Shown here piece by piece: positions 1 to 11,301 of a stretch of DNA of 64,000 nt (position 1 is its first letter; every line of letters starts with the position of its first letter). Origin of the DNA: Hordeum vulgare subsp. vulgare (Eukaryota > Streptophyta > Magnoliopsida > Poales > Poaceae). Under the pieces are notes generated by a model. It had not been told where the DNA came from. It searched no databases and worked only from the letters and a program-made list of their open reading frames with translations. The stretch covers positions 28,303,001-28,367,000 of the forward strand of contig NC_058524.1 of NCBI RefSeq assembly GCF_904849725.1, written 5' to 3'. Made by a program: the position numbers and the translations under genes.

Positions 1-86
1 GTAAGTTTTTCAATTCGCTGTCTACATATAACTTGTTTAGTTATTCCAATTCATTGTCTATATATAACTCCTACTCTATTATGCAG

Positions 87-1077
87 AATGAAGATTCTGG
101 ATTGTAAAAGTAAGAGCATCATAAATATTGGGTTTATTGACCCAGATAAAATACATATAACGACGCTAACTAATTAACCCAAGGAGACGGAGGAAAACCT
201 TCTAAGGTTTCTAACAGATCAAAATTTCTGTGACCACATACTGTTTCCATACAACTTCAAGTAAGGGTTTCCATACAACTTCAAGTAAGGGTCTTTACTC
301 TGTTGTGTCCATTCACTTATAAGTGTAATTGATAAGTTACTGACATATATGTATATATATATATATATATATATACATACATGTGCAGCTTCCATTGGAT
401 TCTGTTGGACATTCAAATTGATAAGGGAAGAATTGATGCCTTCGACCCATTATCGAGACCCTTGGAACAGTTCTAAAGCCTGCAGGACATGCTCCAAGGG
501 TAATTTTAATCATTCTTGCGCTCTATCGGTCTCTTTCGATGATTTTCTGATATATCAATTAATGAAAAACTTAGCAAATCATTATCCTTGTCGGGCAGGG
601 TTTGGAAGCGGTTCAAGTGCGTGACTCCCGGTAACTTTCCTGAGAAGCTGACCTTTAGAGCGGCTCAGGTAAGTAGTAGTATGATATACTTCTATTAATT
701 TTCAATACATTTATGATGCTAGATTAATATTTTGATTATATATATTCTATTCTCGTAAAGTGCGACCAGCAGCCACGGGGAACGCATCTATGCGGATACT
801 ATGTTTGCGAGACCATTCGCACGTTTACCTCTGACCTCAAGGATCACAGATTCGACGTAAGTAATGAACATTCACACCTCTATTTTTACCCGTCATTCTT
901 TGTTATCATGATTGATATTCATATTCATCTCCTCTTCTTATATAGCACACGGCCATGAGGACGAAGGTCCTACCAGAGCAACGCGCGATTGCTGTTGCAC
1001 AGGAGCTTGCGGGATTTCTGAGGACGGAAGCTATAGATGACAAAGGACGATTTAGTGTAGCTAAGGGCCATTACTGA
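87..1077 (+). pseudogene. C-terminal exons of a CACTA-borne Ulp1/SENP-like (C48) cysteine protease
   Basis: Five exons can be placed from splice signals and from the paralogue in CACTA-C: 87-260, 389-499, 599-668, 761-856 and 946-1077. They encode the Ulp1-like hallmarks FHWILLDI (catalytic His), a DAFDPL stretch (Asp) and HLCGYYVCE (catalytic Cys). Proteases of this family cleave SUMO-type isopeptide bonds, and many plant CACTA and Mutator elements carry one; its role in transposition is unknown. The copy is broken by an in-frame TAA at 175-177 where the paralogue has Tyr. The second exon ends in AA instead of AG at a donor that has been duplicated. The C-terminus runs eight codons past the stop used by the paralogue. 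A short (TA)n tract at about 352-375 precedes the third exon. Upstream exons are outside the window. Confidence 0.75.
243..290 (+). repeat. 24-bp tandem duplication spanning a splice donor
   Basis: Positions 243-266 are repeated exactly at 267-290, including the GTAAGG donor. The paralogous site in CACTA-C (around 20400) has a single copy. Confidence 0.9.
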
Positions 1078-1339
1078 TGTTCGTCCATGTAATCGAATAG
1101 ACGGGCTCTAGTCCCGATAATTCAGATCTGCATATAATTGTATATATATGCTCGCTTGTAAGATAAGTTAATCTTATATATATGTGCATCTTTCTTTCTA
1201 TTTAAATTATATGAAAACTAATTCCCGAAAACCAAACGAGGCATCACGTTAATCTCCCGAACACCTAAACCCTAAAACCGTAAAACCCAAAAATAATTTC
1301 ATTCAAAAAAAACCCAAAAACCAGCAAAATCTAAAAATC

Positions 1340-1546
1340 TTTAGTCCCGGCCCGTGTAACGAACCGGGACTAAAGGTCCTGCCCGTGGGGCGCTACGAGG
1401 CGCCCACGTGGAGCATCTTTAGTCCCGGCTTGTAACAGGGCCGGGTCTAAAGGTTAGGCCTTTAGTCCCGCCCCTTTAGTCCCGGTTGGTGAACCGGGAC
1501 TAAAGCCCCTTATGGGCCGGGGCTATAGGCCCTGTCCCCACTAGTG
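1340..1546. repeat. CACTA-A subterminal inverted repeats
   Basis: Several palindromic units of the form TTTAGTCCCGG...CCGGGACTAAA are packed into the last 200 bp. In CACTA elements such subterminal arrays are the binding sites for the element's DNA-binding protein. Each unit can fold into a short hairpin. Confidence 0.85.
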
Positions 1547-1609
1547 TCTGTCAGTACCGTAGTACTCCGTATATATTTCTGACAAAGACTACACACAACA
1601 ATGTATAAT

Positions 1610-2218
1610 TCAGTTATCTGAACATGTACTGATTTCATTCAGGCAAGCAACCACAGAAAAGTTCCTCATGAGGAAACAATCAAACTCGCACCTGATGTGC
1701 TTGACTGTGATTCCGTCGGCGGGGAGGAGGCGCTGGATCTTGCGTTGCCAGGGCTCGTCCTCGTCGAACACCCCACGACGCGCGTCCAATACGGACTCCT
1801 CGGACCGGGCCAGGTCGGCGGCGAGGTCGCCGTCGTCGTAGTGGAAGAGTAGGTCGTCATGGACGAGCTGTTGCCGCGGGACGACGCAGAAGAGGTGGAC
1901 AAGCCGCTCGGCCTCGTCCCCGACGACGGCGGCAACGCGGGCGCGACAGACATCGGGCTCGAAGATGGCGAGGTTGACGTAGGACATGGAGTATGCTGAG
2001 TGGTAGAGGCCGCAGCGGGCCACGGCGTCGGGCGCGGCCCAGAGGCGCAGGATCCGGTTGACCTCGAGCAGGTGGGCGAGGAAGGTGACGTGCTTGTGCC
2101 AGCACTCGCCGGCGCCGGCGGCGCGCAACACGTTGGTGAGGGCGGGCAGGGTCGGGTCGCCGCACTGGTCCTCCTCGGCCCGCACGTACTCCTCGCCGCA
2201 CTGGTCCTCCTCGGCTGC
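1610..2218 (-). pseudogene. DUF6817-domain gene remnant (start codon and 3' exon missing)
   Basis: The minus-strand frame gives about 190 residues, including AGECWHKHVTFLAHLLEVNR, a HSAYSMSYVNLAIFEPDV segment and VGDEAERLVHLFCVVPRQ. This pattern is that of the uncharacterised plant DUF6817 family. Histidines in the HKH and HSAY segments resemble HD-type metal ligands, but no activity is established. No in-frame ATG is found before the frame runs into the GC-rich leader; the frame is open only from GTG codons. Two near-copies of a 20-bp segment (around 2160-2180 and 2196-2215) duplicate part of the N-terminus. At about 1690 the match stops at a possible donor (AG|GTGCGAG), and the next exon is not found before CACTA-A begins at 1546. 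It is probably a broken gene; a functional gene with an unusual start is less likely. The family assignment is from memory of its motifs. Confidence 0.6.
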
Positions 2219-2610
2219 AGATCGGGGGAGAGGGAGGGGTTGGGGTCGGGGCCGCGGGGCTGCGAGTCGGATTGAGCTAGGGTTTGGATCTAGATGGGGA
2301 GCGGGGACAGCGGCTTCTGGATGGGGAGCAGGGACAGCGGAGGGATGGTGTAGACCGGCGGCAAGCGGAGGGATGTGTGTGTGGTGGATCTGGATCGGGG
2401 AGCGGTGGTGGGAGGGTGCAGAGGGAGGTGGGTGTCAGATCTGGATCGGGGGGCGATGGTGTGAGGCGGCTGCAAGGCTAGGGTTTGAACGTGAGAGAGA
2501 GGGAGGTGTTTTCTGCGCGAGAGAGAGGGCTAGGATTGACGGAGGGACGGATATATGGATGGATGGACGGACGGATGCTTGCCATGTCATTGATCCATGT
2601 CACAACTGAT
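2219..2610 (-). other. GC-rich leader/promoter side of the DUF6817 remnant
   Basis: This stretch is rich in GGGGAGCGG- and GAGAGAGAGGG-type words and ends in a run of GGACGGAC words near 2560. It looks like the 5' side of the minus-strand gene. No clear TATA box was found. Confidence 0.3.
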
Positions 2611-5600
2611 ATCACCAATCAGAGTTCATCTAGTAAAATTTTGTTTTTTGTTTTTCTTTTATAGTTTTTACCCTCTTATTCAGGGTAACATTTAACCTCT
2701 TATAGTTTGTTGAACTGAAACAATGTTTTGCACATGTGTGTATCTAGGGATGACCAACAATGTTGATTTGGGGTGGCATTTTCTTTCCGTAAAAAAAAAC
2801 CATTTTCTATTTTTCGAGTGACCAAAATGAGTTTTTTTATTAATGACATGCCATATATTTGTTGTAAAATTGGACCAAACCAATTTTTTAAAATACTAGG
2901 CCACATTTAATGTACAATTCACTAAATGGTTGGGTGTCAAAAGCTTTTATCCACCTCTCGTGAAAAAGACAATTTTTCATCGATTCAGCTGGAAGCGGGT
3001 CAAATTTGAACTGTAGCTTCATTATATATTTATTTTTATTTTTTCCAAAAATCATTTATAGGTACAAAAGTATCTATTTAATCAGAGAAACACCAAAAGA
3101 TTTCCAAGATTCAACCACTAGGTAAGAACGGTCATACCGGTCGTTTTGACCGCATTTTAAAATGGCCATGCAAAATTTAAAAAAAATCAAAAAAATGGAA
3201 AACCTTTGCATTGTGTCATTATATGTGACAAAGATACCAGGAAAATAATAACCCTGTAATACAACAATTATTTTAAAAAAGTGTTCTCAAAAATGTGCTA
3301 TCATGTGTGAAGATTCATGGTTTTCAAGCCAAATAATCAATCTTATGGCCACATTCATGGCATAGTTTGTTGAAACGATGTAATATTGTGCATAAGGGTG
3401 CATATTGTAATGACAAACAATGCTGATTAAGGAAGTCTTCATTTTCCTTGTATGTAAAAATATTTTTCCATTTTTCAAGTGCCCAAAATGAGTTTTTTTG
3501 TGAAGAACCTAACATATATTTGTTTCAAAATTGTATCAAATCATTTTTTCTAAATACTAGGCTATATTTAATTTGCAATTGACAAAATGGTTGGATGTTA
3601 AAAGCTTTTATCCACCTCTAGTGAAAAAGACAAATTAATGCCGAATCAGAAGGAAGCGGGTCAAATTTGAACTAGAGGTGCCTCATAGTTTTCTCATGAT
3701 TTTTTACAAAAAACATTTTTAGATAAATAAGTATCTATTTAATCATAGATCCAACAAAAATTTGGCAAGATTCAACCCCTAGCTATGAACGGTCATGCCC
3801 GTCATTTCGACAACATTTTGAAATGGCAATGAAAATTCAAACAAAAAATCAAAAAAATGGAAAACCTCCGCGTTGTGTCATAATATGTGACAAGTTACCA
3901 GGAAAAATAATAAACTTTTAATACGGTGATTATTTTGAAAAGGTGTTCTTTGAAATGGGCTATCATGTGTGAAGATTCATGACTTTCAAGCCAAATGATC
4001 AATCTTATAGCCACATTCATGACATAGTTTGTTCAAATGATATAATATTATGCACAGGAGTGCATATTAGAATGGCAAACAATGTTGATTAAGAAAGTTT
4101 TCATTTTCCTTCTATGTAAAAATTATTTTCCATTTTTCAAGTGCTCAAAATGATTTTTTTTGTGAAGGACCTACCATATATTTGTTTCAAAATTGGACCA
4201 TATCATTTTTATAAAATACTAGGACATATTTAATGAACAATTGACAAAATGGTTGGGTGTTAACTGCTTTTATCCACCTCTCATGAAAATGACAAATTTA
4301 TGTCGATTCAGTTGGAAGCGGGTCAAATTTGAACTGCAGGTGCATTATAATTTGCTATTTGTTTTTCCCAAAAATCATTTATAGGTACATAAGTATCTAT
4401 TTAATTATAATTACATGGTGTGGTGACTTGACGCCGAGGTTTGGATGGTGGTCGAGGGCCCCAACTGCAGAGCGCGTGAACTTGGATGCGAGCCGCATGG
4501 TCACCGGCTGACCGTTGCGTTGCCACGCATTCTGGGTGGAATAGGCATGTCAGGTGGGTTGGACACTCCCTCGGTAGGTGTCCGGAAGAAGAATACAATA
4601 GAAGAATCTCACGAGGAGACCGAACTAAGCTCAAACATGAATTAGCAGCCAAGTGTTTGATTAGCGGTGCGGGTAATGAACATAGACAATGGGCCTAAAT
4701 TTTGGCTGAGGGTGATTATGTACTAAGGAGACTCTCGTGGCAAATTTTTAGCTCAAATGAATGAACATAGGTGGCACTTGCTTTGCAAAGTACCACACTA
4801 TGCAGAAATATGTATGTCGAAGCTGGGATCAAATGAATGAATGCATTGAGTTGAAATTTGGTGTATGATGATAATTTGGGCACATTAAGGCATTGTAAAA
4901 ATTTCATAAAATTTGGATAAACAAAAATTGTACTTCCTTCACAATGCTCTCTACTAAACAGAATATTGGAAAAAATATTGAGGGAATCTGGCTAAATTAA
5001 ATGAGCTAAAATTTGGTGGAGTGAGGTTACATGGTCAGTTTCATCCCGTGGTAAATTTTCATCAACTATAAAGCAATATAAAATGTAGTTGCTTCACAAA
5101 ATAAAAATATTAGCAGAAACAAAGATTGGATGATGAGCTCACATGGATTGTCAGATGGGGCTAAACTTTTGTGGAGAGCTATGTTTTGGACACATAGAAG
5201 ATGTGGCAAAAATTCAACTCATCAGGATATTCCTATCTAGTACTTCCTTCACAAAGTTGTTAGCTGAACACAAGCTTTGGAAATTTGCTGAGAAAGATTT
5301 ACTACGCAAATTGTTACGAAAGTTTTCATGAGGCAATGATTTGGATAGGAAATAGTGCTAAAAAATATGAGGGTAATCAAAAAAATAGAAATAACACTTC
5401 CTTCACAAAGTGCTATTCTGAACAGAATAGGAAAATGAATATTGCTGAATTATTTTCAAACTATGGAAGAAAGGGTTTTAACATATTTGAGGAATATATG
5501 ATCCAAAGTATTTATGATAATTTTTTGAGAATTCTTGGAATGACATAATAGTAGGTTGCTTCACAAACTAGGCGGGTTTGGCGCGTGACATAGAATAGAC

Positions 5601-5841
5601 CCACGAGTGACATGTCAACATAGTTAGAACATGTTACGACATTTTTATAATCGTCGTAAAAGTTATGACGATCTCATATTATGCAGTTACGACGTTTTTG
5701 ACTCACATCGTCGTAATTTATATGTAGATTTGATCCCCTCAAACGGTTTACGACAATCTCGGATGAAATCGTCACAGATTTATGACGAATTCATCAACGA
5801 CGTCTTAAAAAACATCATGTATGAGCATATTTCTTGTAGTG
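2610..5841. mobile_element. CACTA-B: right part of a second CACTA-type element
   Basis: The right end at 5829-5841 reads ATTTCTTGTAGTG, the reverse complement of a CACTACAAGAAAT terminus. It is preceded (5620-5820) by many TTACGAC/GTCGTAA words, the typical subterminal repeats of such elements. The end abuts a sequence (TGCCGCGCC, from 5842) that is continuous in the paralogous unit at about 47177, which marks 5841 as a real boundary. No matching left terminus was found; the left limit at about 2610 is simply where the GC-rich gene remnant stops. No transposase reading frame is visible. Between 4690 and 5570 there are loosely repeated blocks, each with CTTCACAA words. Confidence 0.6.
2640..4405. 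repeat. Degenerate tandem repeat, period about 660 bp, about 2.7 copies
   Basis: Shared words recur at a constant spacing. For example, GCTTTTATCCACCTC falls near 2943, 3604 and 4266, and GAAGCGGGTCAAATTTGAAC near 2993, 3653 and 4314. The copies are roughly 85 percent alike by eye. AT-rich and non-coding. Confidence 0.85.
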
Positions 5842-6233
5842 TGCCGCGCCGCCGCACCGTGCGCTAGTGCGGTGCCTCCTCACGAACGTCCGTCCCGCCC
5901 CAACCATGTCGCGTGAAGGGGAGAGGATCTCCACCGCCGCCCCTGCCGGCCAGGCTTCGTCCGGCGACGCTGCTGGCGGGGGCGAGGATGAAGGACGAGC
6001 GAGGGAGGACCGGCAGCGGCGGCTAGGGTTACCCCCTGGTCGTTCATGGGGGCGACGGGAGGGGGTTACGGGGGGCGACGGGGATCTGTTCGCGAAGTTG
6101 TTGCTCCGGACATGAGACACGTGGATGTGGAGTGGGAAATTTAAGGCATGATCGGTCAGTGTCTACGAACACGCCCGGACGCGTTCACGGACGTTTGAGG
6201 GATCAAATTTGCAAGGTCCGGCTATAGATGCTC
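5842..6233. mobile_element. H1: right-end fragment of a PIF/Harbinger-like element
   Basis: This matches 47177-47536, the right end of the complete copy H3. It ends in GATGCTC followed by the TTA target-site word (6234-6236). The rest of H1 was replaced by CACTA-B at 5841. A GC-rich minus-strand segment here is also part of H3. Confidence 0.65.
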
Positions 6234-6679
6234 TTACACGAGCGAGTAGTTACCGATTGGCAATCCACCGTCCATCAATTTCACTAATATCTGTGCCACG
6301 ATATAAAGTTGTAAATCCATTATCTCTCCTATACCCAATAAATACAGACAAGACTGGCATGCGCTCACACATTTGTATCAAAATACATGCATGTCATGCA
6401 GCTTTGTACGAGAGAGAAAGTTGGGATGGAGACCGATTCATGCATGATTCTCTCTCCCCACATAAATGACATTGACGTTCCGAACAAGATCATGTTGAAT
6501 GATAGGGCATTTTGAATGATTGTCCTATTTTAGACCAATGCCCATTTTTGAAACCTTTTATATATTTCAAATCATGTTGACAAGACGTTCCGAACAAGAT
6601 CAATACTGGTTCCATTTGAATTACTTTTTATTTTATATATTTCAATTGTCTTTTGAATCACTTTCATAAAACTAAAGAT

Positions 6680-7560
6680 AGTTTTGTTATTTCATACAAG
6701 TGTTATTGAATGTTGTGTTAATTTCAAAAATGTATTTCATCATTTACAAAAAACTAATTTCAGTCATTTTAAACATTAATTTCACTGTTTTTAAAAGACA
6801 CATTTCACTGATTCGAGAAAATAATATTCCACTCATCTCCAAAATATGGATCTAGGGCCATCAAAAATGATGGATTTAACTCATCCCAAAATGTATTTTT
6901 CACATTTCAACAAATTGATTTCACTCAGTTCATGAAACAACTGATTTTACTCATTCGATACAACTGATTTCAGTCGTTTCAATTGAAAGAAATACATGTT
7001 TCAATAATTTTCATAATCAAATTTCACTCATTTCGAAATGAAAATATTCTTGTTTCAAGAAGCTAGTATATGTCAAATAAAAATAAACTTAAAAATATTT
7101 CATAAAAGTAACCTCACTCAGTTGATTTCTATCGCTTCGAATAACTCATTTAATGTATTTCAAAAAACCGATTTCACTCAATTCAAAATACTATCACTTC
7201 ACAAATCAAATTCGCCCGCTACATAAAACAGATTTCGCTCGTTTCAAAAATTAGATTTCACTTATTTACAAAATGATTTCACTCATTCAAACAATGATGT
7301 TACTCATTCATAAAATTGGTTTCACTCAATTTGAAAAAAACTGTACGCAAAACAAATTCGTTTCACTTATTTAAAAAAGTCATATGTACGCAAAACACAT
7401 TTCACTCATTTAAAAAAAATACTTTCAATCAATTCAGAAAAGCTATTTCGGTTATTTTCAGACAATTTGTTTCATGTGTATGGAAAACAGGTTTCTCTGG
7501 TTTCACTCAGATCAAAAACCCTATTTCACTCCTTTCAGAAAACTGATTTCACTCAGTTAA
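6680..7560. repeat. Degenerate short-period array of TTTCACTCATTTCAAAA words
   Basis: Variants of ATTTCACTCATTTCAAAA recur every 20 to 35 bp, separated by A-rich runs, with no fixed period. The paralogous spacer at 48040-48610 has the same array with substitutions, so it predates the unit duplication. Confidence 0.75.
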
Positions 7561-7632
7561 ATGTTCAAGTTTAAACATGTTTGAAATATATTCAAGAGGG
7601 ATCTCATTCTAACGGTTTTGGAGCCAAGATTT

Positions 7633-7843
<211 letters not shown>

Positions 7844-8134
7844 GAAAACAAAATTATGGTTTAAGAAATATGGTTGATTTAAACTAGCATGTCTTGAATC
7901 AAAGTATGTTTGTTGTGTGGCAGTGTGGAGAGGCGAAAGTCAATATATTTAATTCAGTTATGCATGCACTTCTATGGGACCTACTTATACGTTGTGACGG
8001 AGAATATAAAAAATGGACTGCTATCAATACCGGGTTATACATATGAATGAACCCTATTTAAACATAAATTATAAAACATGTGAATGATGAATGTTATGTC
8101 GGTACATTCCTGAACCGGTAAAAAAGTGTTTTGC

Positions 8135-8158
8135 GGGAGCGCCGCTCGCCGACCGACG
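8135..8158 (+). repeat. 24-bp direct repeat, left copy
   Basis: It begins GGGAGCGCCGCTCGCC and is repeated exactly at 10721-10744. The ENOD93-2 unit has a single related site at about 48777. The two copies bracket 2.56 kb that is absent from the other unit. Confidence 0.85.
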
Positions 8159-8389
8159 ATTGGGGTCGCTAGCAGTCAACCTGACTTGTGGGCCCGGCTT
8201 GCCAGAAAAACGATTAAACAAGTTAAAACGGACAGTTACAAATCTTGGTAGTTTTGAGCAACGGATTAACAAATTTTTGGTAGTTTTTCGCTAATAATCG
8301 TAAAGTGGTAGCCACTGGACACATTTGCGCGAAATGTGGTAGTTTTTGGCAATTTACTCAAGGAAAAATGGTACTTGACATTAGAAAAG

Positions 8390-8690
8390 ATTTTAGAAAA
8401 GAACAATACGGTCTAGTGCTATGCTTACGATTGGGTCTTGTGCATCACATCATTCTCCTAATGATGTGATCCCGTTATCAATGACATACAATATCCACGA
8501 TCAGGAAACCATGATCATCTATTGATCAATGAGCTAGCCAACTAGAGGCTAATCAGGGACACATTGTGATATATATATTCACACATGTATTACGGTTTCC
8601 GATTAATACAATTATAGCATGAATAATAGACAATTATCGTAAACAAGGAAATATATCAATAACCACTTTATTATAACCATGATGGCGACA
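8390..8690 (-). mobile_element. Old LTR-head-like fragment
   Basis: Read on the minus strand, this is a diverged relative of the first 270 bp of the BARE/Angela-type LTR at 58897. Shared words include ATGCTATAATTGTATT, GCCTCTAGTTG and GATAACGGGATCACATCATT. No LTR terminus or internal domain is attached. Confidence 0.55.
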
Positions 8691-10620
8691 GCGAAGGCCT
8701 ACCTAGTCAGTGATGATGGCTACCAGCATGGGTCGATGGCGGGCAAGGGCATGCTCATCGTGCAGGAGACCGTCTTGCTTAGTGCTTCAGGAGTAAGGAG
8801 ATTGGAGAGATGGGGATAAGGTACGGGACTAGACGTGACTGTTGTAAGGAATGCGATGATGAGGTCAACATGGAACGTGTGGCAAGAAACCGAGGGGGCG
8901 GATCCAAACATGGTTAGCCGTTCGTTGTTGTATGACGTTTCCCTTATAGAATGGGTTGGCAAATAAGAATGTTGTTTTAAAAAATGAAATTTTTAGCCGT
9001 TGTGAGAAACACACACTTTGGGGTATCATTTCTTGGTCGTATCCCTTTTGAGAGCTTCATTTTTGGAGTAGAGACCAGCCAAAGGGACCAGGATGGGTTT
9101 GACAGTGTTGTTGGTTTGGTCAAATTTTATCCGAGTCGCTACCAAAAGAAGAGCGAGGATGTCTTGGTCTATGCATATATGTACAGGCGTTAAGGCTGTC
9201 ATGTAGACAAAAAAATTTGACGTGGCAAGGTAATTAAGAGCAGAGAGATGAGTGTGATAATCCTAGAAAGAAACAACGTCAAACGCGTGAACCTAGGCAA
9301 AACACTTAAAAAGAAAAACACCAATGCATGAAAATCTTTAGTCGCTAAATCATTATATGAAGGGGGTTTAGCAACAACAAGATAAGCACCTATGCATTGG
9401 GGGCTTTACTTGCTAAGTCATTTAATGTGCTTAGCACTTTATTTTAGCATCGATGCATTGAAAGTAGCGATAAAGCCCTCAAACCTATCCATGGGGTACT
9501 ACACCGGCACAAAAATTTCTGTAGTAGGGACCAGCTGAGGAACAAATTTGAGTTTGACAATGTTCTGTAGGGTTCAATGACTTTGTTTCGTCCATGTTCT
9601 TGTACAAGTTCAAGACCCTCCCATGGCTATCGTTTTGTTGTGGCAAGCTTCCTGTTTTTGATGTTATGTCTGTTCATCTTTGCTCAATAAAGCGCAAGAA
9701 GCCTTTCAAATTGCACGGAGCTCCCAGTCAAGGTTCGTGTTTGGCACTCGTTGATTATAGTGCTTCTGTGTGCGTCGTGGGTTTGGTACACACGTCGGTG
9801 CAGTGCGATAGGTTGATTGTAAAGGCTTCGCACTGTGTTCCATTGACGATACCCCACAACTAATTGTGTTTTGGTGATGATGGTCCTTTTAGTCTCCTAG
9901 GTAGGTCTCGCTGTATGTTGGCATTTTGTTCTTCTTATCTTCTTCTAATCTTGTTACGTGTACGGTTTTTGAATCAGTTTTCATTATAAACGGGTCAACA
10001 TGTTCAGGTTTTTGACCTAACTTCCTTATAAACTGAATCATTCTCTTGGTAAAATGGCCACTTTGTGTACTATAATCAGGTGGAGTGATTCCTTCCCGGT
10101 GATTCTCAAAAAAGAAAATTTATGTGTGTTGAACTTGTTCTGTAATACGAACTACAAAGACATTTTATATTTAGTTACAGAGATGATAAATCCTCACTCC
10201 ATTAGCACACCATTAGCTCCTTCACTAAAGTGATGATCCACACATCAAGATTGTTCAACGGGACTGATATAAACTAACACTTTTGATGTTTCTCCTTTAA
10301 GTGTAGAAAAGAAAGTATTATTTAAATTTTGATCCGCACGTCAAGATTGTTGAACGGGAATGACATAAATATATTGAGAGTGCCTGAATTTCGGTACCTA
10401 AATAGGGAAATACACGGTTTTTTGTGCTTAAAATTAATTCCTTATCGTGCAAATACATACATTTCCATATATACACATATACAGGTGGGCGCTCCACATA
10501 ACACATATTTTTTCAGGTTTGTTGCATAAGACATCATCACTTAGTGTAATCGGGTGCAACTAAGATTAATCCATCATATGATTCTGTTCACATGATTTTT
10601 AATCCACCATATGATTCTGT
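8691..10620. other. Unassigned DNA between the two 24-bp repeats
   Basis: Open frames here are short and none is recognised. The longest are 8720-8962 minus, 8984-9193 plus and 9594-9863 plus. A stretch around 9330-9530 has repeated GCATTG and TTAGC words reminiscent of a small non-autonomous element, but no terminal repeats were found. The whole block is absent from the ENOD93-2 unit. Confidence 0.4.
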
Positions 10621-10720
10621 TCACATCATCATTGGAAGCAGCTCACTGCTCACATGCATGGGCCTTGGAGAAGGGCTGGCCCGGCCGGCGAGCACATGCC
10701 GCCGGTTTCGCGCGAAAACT

Positions 10721-10744
10721 GGGAGCGCCGCTCGCCGACCGACG
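10721..10744 (+). repeat. 24-bp direct repeat, right copy
   Basis: Exact copy of 8135-8158. Confidence 0.85.
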
Positions 10745-11169
10745 GACGGTTACAAGTGAAACCGGCGGCACCTCCTGCTATGTTTCGTTTTCTTTATCTG
10801 ATCTTACTACAAAAGGCACCTCCTGCTCTGTTTCGTTTTCTTTATCGTTTTATACAAAAGAACAAATGCCTTTCGGGTAGCAATTATCATGCGATCAGCA
10901 CTACTGTGCCCAACTTTAGAACGATCGAGATCTCGATTTTCTTGCTAATAACTTTCGGGGGAGGAGTGGAGTGGAGGACGATTCCCTCCAACGAACAAAC
11001 ATCATCCAATCCTGTGGATCACCCGCGCCCACAAGCTCTCGGAAAGCGTGCGGTGCTCTGCCCCGCCCACCAACTCGCATTTCAGCACTCCAAGTCCAAG
11101 CGAGTGAGCACTGCAGAGAACCCACGGTTTGCGCCCAAAACCATGCGTGGCCGCCACCTTTTCGCTCCC

Positions 11170-11177
11170 TATAAATA
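11170..11177 (+). promoter_or_regulatory. TATA box of ENOD93-1
   Basis: TATAAATA lies 125 bp before the start codon. The same position before ENOD93-2 has TATAAAT. Confidence 0.75.
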
Positions 11178-11301
11178 CAGGGCAACCTTGGAATCAATCA
11201 AGCAACAGCCGGCCCATCTCGTCTCTCTCGATCACACCTCCCATACCTACTTGGCCAGTGAGCAGTAGCCCCGTTTCCGTCGAGGATCAAGCGCGAAGAA
11301 G

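Larger units (their letters stand above)
1..1546 (+). mobile_element. CACTA-A: right-hand part of a CACTA (En/Spm) DNA transposon
   Basis: The right end reads CCCCACTAGTG at 1536-1546, the reverse complement of a CACTAGTGGGG terminus, and is preceded by inverted TTTAGTCCCGG/CCGGGACTAAA units. Positions 1-1546 match, in reverse complement, 20664-19179 of CACTA-C, so the two are members of one family facing each other. The window opens exactly at a splice donor (GTAAGTTTTT) of the transposon gene, so the left part of the element lies outside the window. The putative 3-bp target duplication on the right is TCT (1547-1549); its partner cannot be seen. Confidence 0.85.
10621..11301 (+). promoter_or_regulatory. 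Promoter and 5' leader of ENOD93-1
   Basis: This is similar to 48777-49227 upstream of ENOD93-2. Conserved blocks include GGGAGCGCCGCTCG, a block around the GATCGAGATCTC word, and GCGTGGCCGCCACCTTTTCG just before the TATA box. A 32-bp module beginning GGCACCTCCTGCT is present twice here (10767-10798 and 10815-10846) but is not present in front of ENOD93-2. It reappears once near 50560. Confidence 0.6.

Noticed and set aside
2058..2609. 183-residue plus-strand frame rich in Gly, Arg and Trp
   Set aside because: It is the antisense shadow of the GC-rich DUF6817 remnant and its leader.
5620..5841. Possible microRNA precursor from TTACGAC/GTCGTAA inverted words
   Set aside because: They are typical subterminal repeats of a CACTA end, with no single long hairpin.
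8069..8294. Overlapping 67-residue frames on both strands
   Set aside because: They have no homology recognised, and the second unit does not keep them.
10654..11268. 204-residue plus-strand frame upstream of ENOD93-1
   Set aside because: It covers the promoter, TATA box and leader, is not conserved in the second unit and has no recognisable domain.
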